Counted from the first letter of the stretch, positions 17,885 through 26,314 are shown. The stretch: 64,000 nucleotides of DNA from Burkholderiales bacterium GJ-E10 (GCA_000828975.1 AP014683.1:2065700-2129699), one strand, 5' to 3'. Translations and numbers: made by a program. Notes: a model not told the origin generated them from the sequence alone.

Positions 17885-19441
17885 CTATTCCCCGTGGTGG
17901 AACCGGATGGACACGGCCTGATGACCGTGATCGGCGACCCGCGCCGCTGCGCCTTGCGCCATTTGCGATGCCGCTTGCGCCGATTCCGACGCCGGCGATA
18001 TGGCAGCCGGCGCTCCTCCGGTTGCGGCGCCTCCGCCCGCGCCCCCGATCGAGTTCGTCGCTCCCGTGCCGCCCTGAATGGCCGAGCGCAGCTGCGACGC
18101 GCCGCGGCTCACCGCGCCGCCGCTCGCCGCGTCCGCGACCCCCAACGCTGCGCGGCCGCCCGCCGCGAGCGTGCCCTTGAGCATCGTGTCGCCAAGGGAT
18201 GCGAGCCGGTCCATGGGCCCCGCAGCCCGCGCCGGCGAAACCGCGGCGCTCGTTGCCCGGGCGATCCCGACCGCGCCCGATGCCGCACCGGAGACGCCGG
18301 CGATTCCGCCCGCCGCCGCCCCGCGCATCGCCATTCCCGCGGCGCCGATCGCGCCTGCGGCTCCCATCAGGGCGCCCGCGGCGCTACCCAGCGACATGGT
18401 CGGGTTTCCGGATAGCGCCGTGGACACGATCCCGGGCAGGTGCCAGGAGAGCAGAGAAATGATGAAGGCGACACTTGCCAACTGCTCGACGTCCTGCAGC
18501 AGCAAGCTCGTACCAGTCGGCGCGCTGTTCGTGACCGCCTTGATCGCCGCTTCGGCCTGCCCGGCTTGTCCGGCATTGGGCTGCGCCCCCGCGGTTCCCA
18601 CCGGCGTTTGCGCAGGAGGCAGCGCCGAGGTATCGGTCTGAATCGCGACCTGGTAGGCCTGCTGGAAATCGTTCGTTTGGGCCTGGATGAGCGACGATCC
18701 GATCCCCAGGACGAGGTACGCGACCATGAGCTTGATGCCCACGGTCACCGCGTAGGAGACGTACTTTTCTCCCCAGTTCGTCGTCCAGCTCGATCCGAGA
18801 AAGCCCAGCATCACGGCGCACGCGCCGATCACGATGTAGGCCTCGATCAAGGTCATCAAGAGCGTCACGGCCATGAGGCCGTAGGCGACGATGATGATGA
18901 TTCCGCAGAGCCCGCCCACGATCATCACGCCGAGGTTCTCCACGGCGGCCATGAAGCCGCCGCCCGGAACCGATACGGAAGCGATGATGTTGGCCGCAAG
19001 CGTCCAGCCAAAGCCGATCAGCCCGCTCGGCGTCAGTCCGTTGCCGTTCGCAACGAAGGATTGGCCGATTCCGGCAAGCGAATTGATGATCGTCGGCACC
19101 CAGGAGGGTGCCATCGTCAGCACGGTGTAGAAGAAGAGCAGCCCAACGAGCTTGAGCAGAAGCCCCGCCACGAAGTCGCCGATATCGTTTTTCTGCAGCA
19201 GCCACTTCAGTCCTGCATAGCCCAGTTCGAGCATGGCAAGCCCCCCGAAGACGTGCTTGGCCACGCTCTCGGTGTAGGACATCCAGCTTTGGTAGTGCGC
19301 CGCGAAATCGTTGTTCAAGGTGTCGAGCGCACCTTGGGCATTAGGAATTGGTCCGAACGCTTGGCCCTGCTGGGTGAGCTGCGCATACGCCGGCTCGAGC
19401 AGGAGCAGCAGCAATCCGAGGAAGGCGATGACTCGCAGCAT
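17885..19441 (-). CDS. trbL: Conjugal transfer membrane channel protein TrbL (VirB6 family)
   Basis: A 518-residue polytopic membrane protein with a signal peptide, five or more hydrophobic helices between about residues 50 and 350, and a long Ala/Gly/Ser-rich C-terminal tail. This is the TrbL layout. VirB6/TrbL proteins form part of the inner-membrane channel for DNA. It follows trbJ by 8 bases and precedes the second VirB2-like gene. Confidence 0.9.
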   Translation of the reverse strand: MLRVIAFLGLLLLLLEPAYAQLTQQGQAFGPIPNAQGALDTLNNDFAAHYQSWMSYTESVAKHVFGGLAMLELGYAGLKWLLQKNDIGDFVAGLLLKLVGLLFFYTVLTMAPSWVPTIINSLAGIGQSFVANGNGLTPSGLIGFGWTLAANIIASVSVPGGGFMAAVENLGVMIVGGLCGIIIIVAYGLMAVTLLMTLIEAYIVIGACAVMLGFLGSSWTTNWGEKYVSYAVTVGIKLMVAYLVLGIGSSLIQAQTNDFQQAYQVAIQTDTSALPPAQTPVGTAGAQPNAGQAGQAEAAIKAVTNSAPTGTSLLLQDVEQLASVAFIISLLSWHLPGIVSTALSGNPTMSLGSAAGALMGAAGAIGAAGMAMRGAAAGGIAGVSGAASGAVGIARATSAAVSPARAAGPMDRLASLGDTMLKGTLAAGGRAALGVADAASGGAVSRGASQLRSAIQGGTGATNSIGGAGGGAATGGAPAAISPASESAQAASQMAQGAAARVADHGHQAVSIRFHHGE

Positions 19442-19449
19442 GACGTCCC

Positions 19450-20169
19450 CTATTGCGTCGCGCGCTCGCGCACCGCTTCCCAGTACCGATCTGCCGGGTC
19501 GCCGCTATGCTGCTGGTCGCTCATCCGCGCCCGCTGCAGGGCAATCAATTCCTGATTGCTCGCGTTGAGGTCGTTGTGCATCATCTGCAGTTCCTGCAGG
19601 ATGAGTTCCAGAACACCGTAGCTGCCCGATAGGAGCTTTTGCTGTTCCGCAGGCGAGCCCATCGCCCCTTGGACCTCGCTGTCGATCGCCGCTTGCGCGG
19701 ACTGTTCGTTCTGAATCGCCTGGGCGGAAATGTTGTATCCGTTCATAACCGCGACGGTCTGCTGGTCCAGGTTGTCGTTCAACTGGCGCATCTGGTCGCT
19801 GTAGTTCGACAGGACCGTGTTCGTTCCGTACTGCGCCTGAATTCCTCCGAGCGTGTTCTGCCCTGCATAGGCGATCCCGCGGGCCTGCCCGTACAAACTT
19901 GCCACCTGGTTCACGTAGCCCGCGAGAATCATGACCGTGGCAGGCGATAGGCTCCGCGCGTTGTTCAGCATGTTCTGCATCATCTGCAGCTGGTACTGAA
20001 CCTGCGTCGCCTGGGCGGTGTATTGCTCCACCAGCGTGGATTCCTGAACGATCTGCTCCGGCAGATTCGAAGCAAGCGGATTCACGCCGCCACCGCCGGC
20101 GTGCGCGGGCAAGGGAGCCGCCATCGCCAAACCGATGAGGAAAATTTTTTCCAATGGCCTCGCCATCAT
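19450..20169 (-). CDS. trbJ: Conjugal transfer protein TrbJ (VirB5-like)
   Basis: A 239-residue secreted helical protein. It has a signal peptide (residues 1-24, ending LPAHAGGG) and long amphipathic helices rich in Gln and Asn, such as YTAQATQVQYQLQMMQNML. TrbJ/VirB5 proteins sit at the pilus tip and aid contact with recipients; in IncP the region is linked to entry exclusion. Its ATG overlaps the stop of the upstream Toprim gene (ATGA). Confidence 0.87.
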   Translation of the reverse strand: MMARPLEKIFLIGLAMAAPLPAHAGGGGVNPLASNLPEQIVQESTLVEQYTAQATQVQYQLQMMQNMLNNARSLSPATVMILAGYVNQVASLYGQARGIAYAGQNTLGGIQAQYGTNTVLSNYSDQMRQLNDNLDQQTVAVMNGYNISAQAIQNEQSAQAAIDSEVQGAMGSPAEQQKLLSGSYGVLELILQELQMMHNDLNASNQELIALQRARMSDQQHSGDPADRYWEAVRERATQ

Positions 20170-21200
20170 TGCGTCGCTCCTTTTTGCAGGTACGAGGTCT
20201 CGAAGTCATCCGCGGCGATCGCGGCATCGGCGGCCGCAGCAACCTCGTCGGCCCCTGCGTCGCGCAACAGGTCGCGTGCGTCGTACCCATCGTGTGGACC
20301 GTTGGCGATCGCGATACGCGCGCGGCCGCCGAGCACCCGGGCTGCTCCCAACGCGCAGGACTGTCCGATCCGTCCGCCTTTGTCGCCGTCGCGGTCGGCG
20401 AAGATCACGACATGGGCCGTCGAGCGGTCGCGCAGCGCCGTGGCCACGAAAACCAGGTTGGAAGCGGAAAGCCCGCAGATCACCGGCTTATCGGTGGCCT
20501 GAACGACCGCGAGGCCCGTCCCCACGCCCTCGACCAGAACGAGCTCATCGCCCTTCAGAATCCGCCATGCGGACGTGATGACGTCCTGAACGCTCGCGAT
20601 CGCCGGATGCGTCCAGCCGATCGGCAGAGGAACGAACCCGCCGCGAGGGTCGGTTCCGGCCACGAACCGCTTGGGCGCCCCTCCCGACCCGGGCAATCCG
20701 ATGCGCTGCGCTCCGGTAATCCGCAAAGCGCCGCCGGCATCGAAGGCGACTACCGGGGCGATCAAGTCGTCCTCGCACCGCTCGGCTTCCAGAACCGTTC
20801 GGCGAACTCGTCGCAGTCCGCACGGATGTAGATCCGGGTTGCGCAAGTAGCCGTGCGACTCCACCGGTAGGGACATCTTCCAGAGGGCGCAAGCCGTGCG
20901 GCGGGCCATTTCGCGCTGGCGCAGGAATTCCTCGGCGCGGCGATCCTGCAGCGCCCGTACCGCGGCCAGATCTACCTCCCGGGCACTCTTTGGGAAAAAG
21001 TCCTTGCGCTCCCCGTCGCCGCGCCAGTTCACCACCCAGCCCGAGCCGTCCGGGCGCAGGACGTAAGTCGCGTCTCCCTTTCCGTGGGAATCCTCACCCG
21101 CGTCGGCCCGCCGACGCTTTCCGTCGGCAAAGAGCCGCCTCGGGTCGATATGGACCCCGTGGGACATGGCGAATCGCAAAAATTCAGCGTCCATGCCCAT
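20166..21200 (-). CDS. Toprim-domain primase-like protein, first gene of the transfer operon
   Basis: A protein of about 344 residues. The C-terminal half carries a Toprim fold: LVLVEGVGTGLAVV supplies the conserved Glu and VIFADRDGDKGG the DxD pair. The N-terminal part has a DUF7146-like region found in plasmid and phage primases, but the usual CHC2 zinc finger is not evident. It probably acts in priming the transferred strand. The ATG at 21200 precedes FLRFAMSHGV; an upstream start at 21263 is possible. It heads the minus-strand operon controlled by the operator block at 21.28 kb. Confidence 0.75.
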   Translation of the reverse strand: MGMDAEFLRFAMSHGVHIDPRRLFADGKRRRADAGEDSHGKGDATYVLRPDGSGWVVNWRGDGERKDFFPKSAREVDLAAVRALQDRRAEEFLRQREMARRTACALWKMSLPVESHGYLRNPDLHPCGLRRVRRTVLEAERCEDDLIAPVVAFDAGGALRITGAQRIGLPGSGGAPKRFVAGTDPRGGFVPLPIGWTHPAIASVQDVITSAWRILKGDELVLVEGVGTGLAVVQATDKPVICGLSASNLVFVATALRDRSTAHVVIFADRDGDKGGRIGQSCALGAARVLGGRARIAIANGPHDGYDARDLLRDAGADEVAAAADAAIAADDFETSYLQKGATQ

Positions 21201-21281
21201 ACGTGGAATGACGGAAGGCACGGCGCAATCTCTGCCGGCCATGCCCCACCGTTTCCTGCTCAACGTTCGGCTCCATGCCGA

Positions 21282-21354
21282 CTACTTGGATCCGTGGGGG
21301 ATACCCGCGATCGCACCGCAAACGCTGCGCGGTATCCCCCAAGATCCCAAGCAT
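21282..21354. promoter_or_regulatory. Inverted operator pair at the transfer-operon promoter
   Basis: The left arm at 21282-21305 reads CTACTTGG-N6-GGGGGATACC and the right arm at 21331-21354 is its inverted partner, GGTATCCCCC-N6-CCAAGCAT. The arms are 25 bases apart. A matching pair with a 35-base gap lies at the pilus-operon promoter (37978-38060). The conserved block extends left to 21269, where 31 of 37 bases match the pilus promoter. The site lies between the Toprim gene and a plus-strand gene at 21.8 kb, and suits a regulator acting in both directions. Confidence 0.75.
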
Positions 21355-21411
21355 TCTGTACAGGCGCTCCGCGCCGGCCTGGACTCCCCAATGCATATGG
21401 CCTACGCCGGA

Positions 21412-21442
21412 TATCCGATAGCTATCGGATACCAATTTGGTA
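21412..21442. promoter_or_regulatory. 20-bp perfect palindrome with adjacent TTGGTA box
   Basis: TATCCGATAGCTATCGGATA at 21412-21431 is a perfect palindrome, followed after five bases by TTGGTA at 21437-21442 and then a CGTAGC box. The same arrangement occurs at 38065-38095 and 39244-39273. The site stands on the plus-strand side of the transfer-operon operator pair. It is interpreted as the binding site of an element-wide regulator, possibly the ribbon-helix-helix protein at 38.9 kb. Confidence 0.7.
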
Positions 21443-21780
21443 CCCGTAGCGATCCACGATCGGCTTGCAAAACTCCGTGCCTTCCGCGTTCCCGCGTATG
21501 CGATGCCGACAGGTCATCGCCGGCGTGGACCCCGGATGCGTGCTCGCTCATCGCCTTTGGCGCGACACCTGCCCCCCCCGGTTCGCCTCTTTCCGACGCA
21601 TCGCTCGGGTCGCGCCCCGCGCAAGGGGGTCCCCTTCGGGTTCGCCATCGCCCGGTTCCTCGCTGCGCTCGGACTGCGGCCTCGGTCTCACCCCTTGCGC
21701 GCGTCGCTCCGCCTTCGCCCGATATGCGTCGAGGCGACACCGAAGGGCAGGTTCAACAGCACCAAGACGAAAGGAATGCC
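21443..21780. other. Non-coding, hairpin-rich interval (candidate origin of transfer or replication)
   Basis: There is no convincing gene for about 340 bases. The interval contains a perfect 11-bp inverted repeat, CGCGCAAGGGG at 21618-21628 and CCCCTTGCGCG at 21691-21701, and a tight hairpin AAGGGG-gt-CCCCTT starting at 21623. Long GC-rich mirror-like stretches also occur. Position beside the first transfer gene and repeat structure would suit an oriT or oriV, but no known nick sequence was recognised. Confidence 0.35.
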
Positions 21781-22098
21781 ATGAGCAACGCATCCAACCA
21801 CGCCGGCAACCCCCAATTCCCCGCGGGGGGCGCCGCCCCCAATCCCCCGGAGGCTCTCCAAAGAGCAGGTGGGAAGGACGGCGCAGGGCTTGGGCCGACC
21901 GATCGCAACCGGATGTTTTTCGACCTGATGATGGATCAGGCCAGATGTGCCGCAGAACTCACGGAGTGGGCGATGGGGCCTGCGGGACGCGACGCGCCTC
22001 TGGCCGTTCGGTGCGCGGTGATGTCCGCTGTGATCACTTTCCGCGACCGCGCCGCGATGTACCTCGAATTCCTCGGTGGCACGGCTGCGGCCTGGTGA
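21781..22098 (+). CDS. Hypothetical small protein
   Basis: A 105-residue protein with a disordered Asn/Pro/Gly-rich N-terminus (residues 1-45) and a helical C-terminus beginning MFFDLMMDQARCAAELTEWA. No family was recognised. The ATG at 21781 is preceded by a plausible ribosome site (GAAAGG). It is the first plus-strand gene after the shared operator region and may be controlled divergently from the transfer operon. Confidence 0.6.
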   Translation: MSNASNHAGNPQFPAGGAAPNPPEALQRAGGKDGAGLGPTDRNRMFFDLMMDQARCAAELTEWAMGPAGRDAPLAVRCAVMSAVITFRDRAAMYLEFLGGTAAAW

Positions 22099-22149
22099 CC
22101 GCCGTACGACGCATAACGCTCGCCAAGGTCATTTCACGAGAGGGGAACC

Positions 22150-22536
22150 ATGATCGACAACAAGAAATTCCTGCTTGGATGCCTTGCCATTTCCTCCGCC
22201 GTCGTGCTTTCCGCCTGTGGAGGGGGCGGGGGCGGATCCGCTTCGCCCACCCCCGCGACGCCGCCAGGGCCGACCACCAGCACCGCCACGGCGCAGGGAA
22301 ATGTCGGAACCCTCCCCAGCCCGGAGTACGCAGCGGGAAGCAACGAACTCGCGGCGTTCCAACAGTTGAACCAGATGCGGCAGGAGTGCGGATTCCCGTC
22401 GCTTGCCGACAACTCTCTCCTCGACAAGGCGACGACCAACCATCTCAATTACATGATCGCCAACAACTCCTGGTCGCACTACGAGACGCAAGGAAACCCT
22501 GATTTCACGGGGTATGCGCCGTCCAATCGAGTGTAG
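22150..22536 (+). pseudogene. CAP-domain lipoprotein, N-terminal half, interrupted by IS630 element
   Basis: The frame starts with a lipoprotein signal (lipobox LSAC near residue 23) and a Gly/Ser/Pro linker, then the start of a CAP (SCP/PR1) domain: LNQMRQECGFPSLADN and a WSHYET stretch with the conserved His. It stops at 22534-22536, where the TA dinucleotide joins the insertion element. The rest of the domain continues after 23689. CAP proteins are secreted and of varied function. A defined role here cannot be given. Confidence 0.8.
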
Positions 22537-23688
22537 TGCTTCGTAATTTATAGAACGAAATGCGCGCTTGACGGTCTCAATGGACAATGCGTCCATTCGA
22601 GGCCGACGATGCGAATTGCAACTGCGATTGTTCTGGGCACTGACGAACGAAACGTGCTGACGAAACTCGCGCGATCGAACACGACCAGCGTGCGGCTGGC
22701 GCGCCGGGCGCAGATGGTGCTGCTTGCCGCCGACGGCCTGGACAACACACAGATCGCCGCGGAAGTTGGTGTGGGTCGCGTGCAGGTGGGTCGCTGGCGC
22801 GATCGGTACGCGCAACTGGGTCTGGCGGGGATCGAACGCGATGCGCCGCGAAGCGGTCGCAAGCCCAGTGTCGATGCGGCCGAAATCGTACGCCTGACCA
22901 CGCAAACCAAGCCGCAGGCTGCGACCCATTGGAGCACGCGCAAGTTGGCCGCCGAGGTCGGGGTCAGCGACACGACGATCCTGCGCATCTGGCGCGCCAA
23001 CGGACTCAAGCCGCACGTGGTCAAGGGATTCAAGGTCTCGCGCGATCCGAAGTTCGCCGAGAAGCTCGAGGACATCGTCGGCCTGTACATGAGTCCGCCC
23101 GAGCACGCGCTGGTGCTTTGTTGCGACGAGAAGAGCCAGGTTCAGGCGCTCGATCGCACCCAGCCAGGGTTGCCCTTGAAGAAGGGTCGCGCGCAAACCA
23201 TGACGCACGACTACAAGCGCCACGGGACCACGACCCTGTTCGCGGCCCTGAACGTTCTGGATGGTTCGGTCATCGGTTGCTGCCAGCCTCGCCACCGTCA
23301 CGAGGAGTGGATCAAGTTCCTGCGGCGCGTCGACCGCGAAACGCCCAAGGGCAAGGATCTTCACCTGATCTGCGACAACTACGCCACGCACAAACATCCC
23401 AACGTGACCGCCTGGCTCGACAAGCACCCGCGCTTCCACGTTCACTTCACGCCGACGTCGGCTTCCTGGCTCAACATGGTCGAGCGTTTCTTCCGCGACC
23501 TGACCACCGACCGATTGCGCCGCGGCGTGTTCCGCAGCGTCCCCGAACTTGTCTCGGCCATCAAAGACTATGTCGCCACTCATAACAACAACCCAAAGCC
23601 CTTCATCTGGACCGCCAAGGCCACGGACATCTTGCAGAAAGTCATCCGCGCAAATCAGCGGTTAAGTTCCAAACAGAATGAAGCACTA
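22534..23688 (+). mobile_element. IS630-family insertion sequence
   Basis: An element of about 1.15 kb with terminal inverted repeats GTGCTTC at 22536-22542 and GAAGCAC at 23680-23686. It is flanked by the TA dinucleotide (22534-22535 and 23687-23688), the target duplication expected for IS630/Tc1-mariner elements. It carries one transposase gene and splits a CAP-domain lipoprotein gene. The left repeat continues imperfectly (TTTATAGAAC versus TTTGGAAC on the right). Confidence 0.85.
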
Positions 23689-23934
23689 CACGAGGTACCA
23701 CGGTGGGATACCCTTGGGTCGAATACGGCGAGACGATTGGTGCTGGCGCAACAGGCGTCGCCGAGATCGTCGCTCTTGCTTCGACCCCGTACCATGCCTC
23801 CGTCTTGTTCTATGACTACGCGGAGGTTGGCATGGCGTACGGCACCATGCCAAGCGGGACGGATTTTGTCGTTTCCGATTTCGGAAACCAAACCGTATCG
23901 CCCGCCGCCCCGCTCTATTCCAATGCCCCATTGA
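22609..23934 (+). CDS. IS630-family transposase (frame reads past the element's end)
   Basis: The product has an N-terminal helix-turn-helix region ([20 protein letters not shown]) and a DDE catalytic domain: [18 protein letters not shown] and [10 protein letters not shown] supply Asp, Asp and Glu. The element's own coding part ends near 23686 (about 359 residues), with no stop before the right inverted repeat. The frame therefore runs on to 23934, adding about 80 residues from the host gene. Activity of the fused product is uncertain. Confidence 0.85.
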   Translation: MRIATAIVLGTDERNVLTKLARSNTTSVRLARRAQMVLLAADGLDNTQIAAEVGVGRVQVGRWRDRYAQLGLAGIERDAPRSGRKPSVDAAEIVRLTTQTKPQAATHWSTRKLAAEVGVSDTTILRIWRANGLKPHVVKGFKVSRDPKFAEKLEDIVGLYMSPPEHALVLCCDEKSQVQALDRTQPGLPLKKGRAQTMTHDYKRHGTTTLFAALNVLDGSVIGCCQPRHRHEEWIKFLRRVDRETPKGKDLHLICDNYATHKHPNVTAWLDKHPRFHVHFTPTSASWLNMVERFFRDLTTDRLRRGVFRSVPELVSAIKDYVATHNNNPKPFIWTAKATDILQKVIRANQRLSSKQNEALHEVPRWDTLGSNTARRLVLAQQASPRSSLLLRPRTMPPSCSMTTRRLAWRTAPCQAGRILSFPISETKPYRPPPRSIPMPH

Positions 23935-24299
23935 CCTACCCGTGCTCCGGGCTCACCGGCGTGCAGCGTGAGAATCTCATCGCCGAGGACATGCCGCCCT
24001 ACATCAACGGTTCTCCGGCGAAGAACGCGCCGGATTCCTGGGGAACGCCGATCGTGGTCGAGGCAAATGTTACGGATACCGTTCGTCTTACCTCGGTTTC
24101 CGTGACGGGGCCGAGTGGTGCCGTGGCCGTGAGTTTCTACGACTCGTCGGACGACCCGTACAGCTTTCTTATCCCATCCGAAGCGTTCGCCATTGCGAAC
24201 GCGCCGCTGGCAGCCACCACCACCTACAGCGTCGTCGCGAGCGGCACGATCAACGGCACGCCGTTCACTCGTTCTTTTTCGTTCACAACCGGCAATTGA
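23689..24299 (+). pseudogene. CAP-domain lipoprotein, C-terminal half after the IS630 insertion
   Basis: The frame resumes with [14 protein letters not shown], the conserved GE-containing segment of CAP domains, then [18 protein letters not shown] and a C-terminal immunoglobulin-like region (VTGPSGAVAVSF, TTTYSVVASG). Joining the two halves after removing the element and one TA copy leaves a one-base frame offset. So either the target had already drifted or a small indel accompanied insertion. The frame from 23703 is open to 24299. Confidence 0.75.
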
Positions 24300-24316
24300 T
24301 CCAAGGAGGAAGACGC

Positions 24317-24643
24317 ATGAAATACGCAAAACGTGGCCTGATCCTGTCCGTCGCGGTTCTGGTCGGCGCCTGCGCCAACGTGCCCGGCGGGCAGCTCGTG
24401 TCGGACGCCTGGTTGAAGTCGTCCGCCGGATTCGGCACACAGATTCCGTCCGCAGCACTCACGGTGTCGGACAAGCGGATTGGGCCGGATGGCGGAACGA
24501 TGTTCACGGCCGTGGACGGCCGATCGGGCGATGCGTACGAGTGCAGCGTCAACGTCGGCCTGGTCCTGCCCTACCTGCCGCCGCCCCCGGTGGATGATCA
24601 CCCGGCGAACTGCCATCTGATCAACGCCAAGTCGGCGCGTTGA
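24317..24643 (+). CDS. Small putative lipoprotein
   Basis: A 108-residue protein with a lipoprotein signal peptide (lipobox VGAC, Cys near residue 19) and a short mature domain ending in a Pro-rich segment (YLPPPPVDDHP). A strong ribosome site (AAGGAGG) precedes the ATG at 24317. It follows the CAP-protein gene by 17 bases and probably belonged to the same operon. Mature-domain cysteines may form a disulphide. No family was recognised. Confidence 0.65.
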   Translation: MKYAKRGLILSVAVLVGACANVPGGQLVSDAWLKSSAGFGTQIPSAALTVSDKRIGPDGGTMFTAVDGRSGDAYECSVNVGLVLPYLPPPPVDDHPANCHLINAKSAR

Positions 24644-24670
24644 TCGCCTGCAACGGCGATCGCTGCAAAG

Positions 24671-24687
24671 GGCCGCCCTTGGCGGCC
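24671..24687. terminator. Hairpin between convergent genes
   Basis: GGCCGCC-ctt-GGCGGCC forms a perfect 7-bp GC stem between the end of the plus-strand lipoprotein gene and the end of the minus-strand DUF6036 gene. There is no T-run on either side, so it may be a weak or factor-assisted terminator serving both directions. Confidence 0.45.
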
Positions 24688-24688
24688 A

Positions 24689-25339
24689 TCACCTTCCGAA
24701 ATCGTCGCCCTGGTTTCGCGTGCGCTGATTGATACGCTTTGCTGTAGGCGACAAAGCGCCGTCCTCGGCCTTGGACGAACGACCGGCATTCAATTCCGTT
24801 GTATCGTGAGCAAGTCGCGAAACGCGACCGAGTAATTGCTCGACGCCAAGACCGTACGGTTTTAGACGATCCTCCGGAATATCTCGAATGCGCGCACGCA
24901 GCGTATCGATGTTGACCAGTTTATGCTCGATCATCGCGGCGAGAAACGAACGGTCCTTTTCCCGCCATGCGACGATCTTTGAAGCCGCCAAATCTTCCGG
25001 GCTGATACAAAGCCCATCCGCAAATGACGCGGGCTCCGTGATCCGGTTTACGCGACGCTCCCATCCATTCGGGAGAACTGCGGTTTCCAGTCCAATCGCT
25101 TGCGCGTAGTACCCAAATGTTTTGTGAAAAGGCGACAGCTCGCCTATCGATCCATCGATGAGATCGCCAAGATCCGGGGCGTCCAGCGGACACAAATCCG
25201 CTTCCATGGACAAACCCAACTCACCGGGCGGGTCCGGCAATACCGCAACGATCGCCTGGGATCCAACAACCAGAAATCGATGTTGCTTCGTAATGCTGGC
25301 GGCAGCACGCAGTATGTGCTCAAGATCCGCGCGCTTCAC
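24689..25339 (-). CDS. DUF6036-type nucleotidyltransferase (module 3, putative toxin)
   Basis: A 216-residue protein with a nucleotidyltransferase-like core: FLVVGSQAIVA near residue 25, then SMEADLCPLD, giving the G-S and x-D metal-site region. A conserved CISPEDLAASKIVAWREKDRSFL follows. DUF6036 members resemble MNT-type toxins or antitoxins. The GTG start at 25339 overlaps the upstream 108-residue gene by about 20 bases. The tail ends GDDFGR, like the 39-residue ORF of module 1. Confidence 0.75.
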   Translation of the reverse strand: MKRADLEHILRAAASITKQHRFLVVGSQAIVAVLPDPPGELGLSMEADLCPLDAPDLGDLIDGSIGELSPFHKTFGYYAQAIGLETAVLPNGWERRVNRITEPASFADGLCISPEDLAASKIVAWREKDRSFLAAMIEHKLVNIDTLRARIRDIPEDRLKPYGLGVEQLLGRVSRLAHDTTELNAGRSSKAEDGALSPTAKRINQRTRNQGDDFGR

Positions 25340-25646
25340 GCGACACCTCTTCGAGCAGTTCCCACCGTCGCCGATTGGTAAGTACTCCGGCAAACGGGCT
25401 ACTTTGCCGCAGCCGCGTCGCGTCTTCGCCATCGTCTTCCAGAACCTCGATGATCCGTTGCGGGCCCGCGTCGAGAATCGCCAACCACTCGTCCCAGGCG
25501 GGGATGTTGTTCGCGTGCATCGCCTGCCAACGGATAACGGTCTCACGCACGCAGTCGACCAAAGCAGGGTCGGTGCGGAGCATTCGCGCCACGTCCCTGT
25601 GAAGCAGCAGGCTGAATCGATCCGCGCGGGCATGGGAAGTGTTCAT
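25320..25646 (-). CDS. Partner of the DUF6036 nucleotidyltransferase (putative antitoxin)
   Basis: A 108-residue helical protein that overlaps the nucleotidyltransferase gene, as in many toxin-antitoxin pairs. It contains RETVIRWQAM, IPAWDEWLAIL and the C-terminal RLRQSSPFAGVLTNRRRW. From memory, the last segment recurs in small proteins beside nucleotidyltransferase genes. The function is inferred from coupling and size. The ATG at 25646 is preceded by a GC hairpin that separates it from the pilus operon. Confidence 0.65.
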   Translation of the reverse strand: MNTSHARADRFSLLLHRDVARMLRTDPALVDCVRETVIRWQAMHANNIPAWDEWLAILDAGPQRIIEVLEDDGEDATRLRQSSPFAGVLTNRRRWELLEEVSREARGS

Positions 25647-25674
25647 TGTGTAATTCTACTGCCGCCATTGCCGA

Positions 25675-25699
25675 AAGGCCGCCGCGCAGGGGCGGCCTT
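25675..25699. terminator. Hairpin terminator between pilus operon and DUF6036 module
   Basis: AAGGCCGCC at 25675-25683 pairs with GGCGGCCTT at 25691-25699 around a 7-base loop. The plus strand follows with TCCGTTTTC. It lies downstream of the last minus-strand pilus-operon gene (ending at 25739) and upstream of the antitoxin-like gene, so it likely ends the pilus transcript. Confidence 0.5.
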
Positions 25700-25738
25700 C
25701 CGTTTTCAATATCGCCGACTCACCTCTACCGGTGGCAC

Positions 25739-26263
25739 CTACCGGCACTCGAGCCACGAACTGGCGGGGGGGCCATACTGGGTTTCAACCGAGTAACTAT
25801 CCCCTGGACCAACCGGAAAAGCCACTGGCCCAATGACGGAATTCCCGGAGTGCGCGTGTATACCATTGGTACTGGAGTACGAAATTGGGCTTGAGGCGAC
25901 CTCATGCCCGTTGACCTCCCCGATAATGTAGTTGCTCCCCTGCGTCACGGAGACGTAGATCATTCTCCCGGTGGTATTGGTGTAGGTAGGCCCAGAATAC
26001 GATGTGCATTGGCCGTATCTGAATACGCTGCACGATTGCAGTTGCCGACTCGCCGTCATGTTCTGCCACGTGCAGGCCGGGGGCGGGGGCGTCTGCTGCG
26101 TGGGCAGTACCGCGACACCCCCACAAGTCCCAGCCGCGACACAAGGACTTGCGCCGATGTTCTGGTGGTTCCAGCACTCCGATCCGCAATTCGGCATGAC
26201 GATTCCGGCGCTGGCCGCCATGGATGCCGCTACGAGGATTGCCCCCAAAATTCCCTTTTTCAT
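25739..26263 (-). CDS. Cys-containing secreted protein after pilV
   Basis: A 174-residue protein with a signal peptide (MKKGILGAILVAASMAASAG). Its mature part has several cysteines (CGSECW, CVAAGTCGG, CTWQN, CSVF, CTSY) and a C-terminal beta-rich region containing NGIHAHSGNSVIG. No family was recognised. As the last gene of the thin-pilus operon, 51 bases after pilV, it may be a minor or tip component or a PilV tail-like domain. That role is inferred only from position. Confidence 0.6.
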   Translation of the reverse strand: MKKGILGAILVAASMAASAGIVMPNCGSECWNHQNIGASPCVAAGTCGGVAVLPTQQTPPPPACTWQNMTASRQLQSCSVFRYGQCTSYSGPTYTNTTGRMIYVSVTQGSNYIIGEVNGHEVASSPISYSSTNGIHAHSGNSVIGPVAFPVGPGDSYSVETQYGPPASSWLECR

Positions 26264-26314
26264 GACATCTCCCATTCGAAAGCGCTTACGCGCGTCTTGC
26301 CGCCTCAAATTTGC

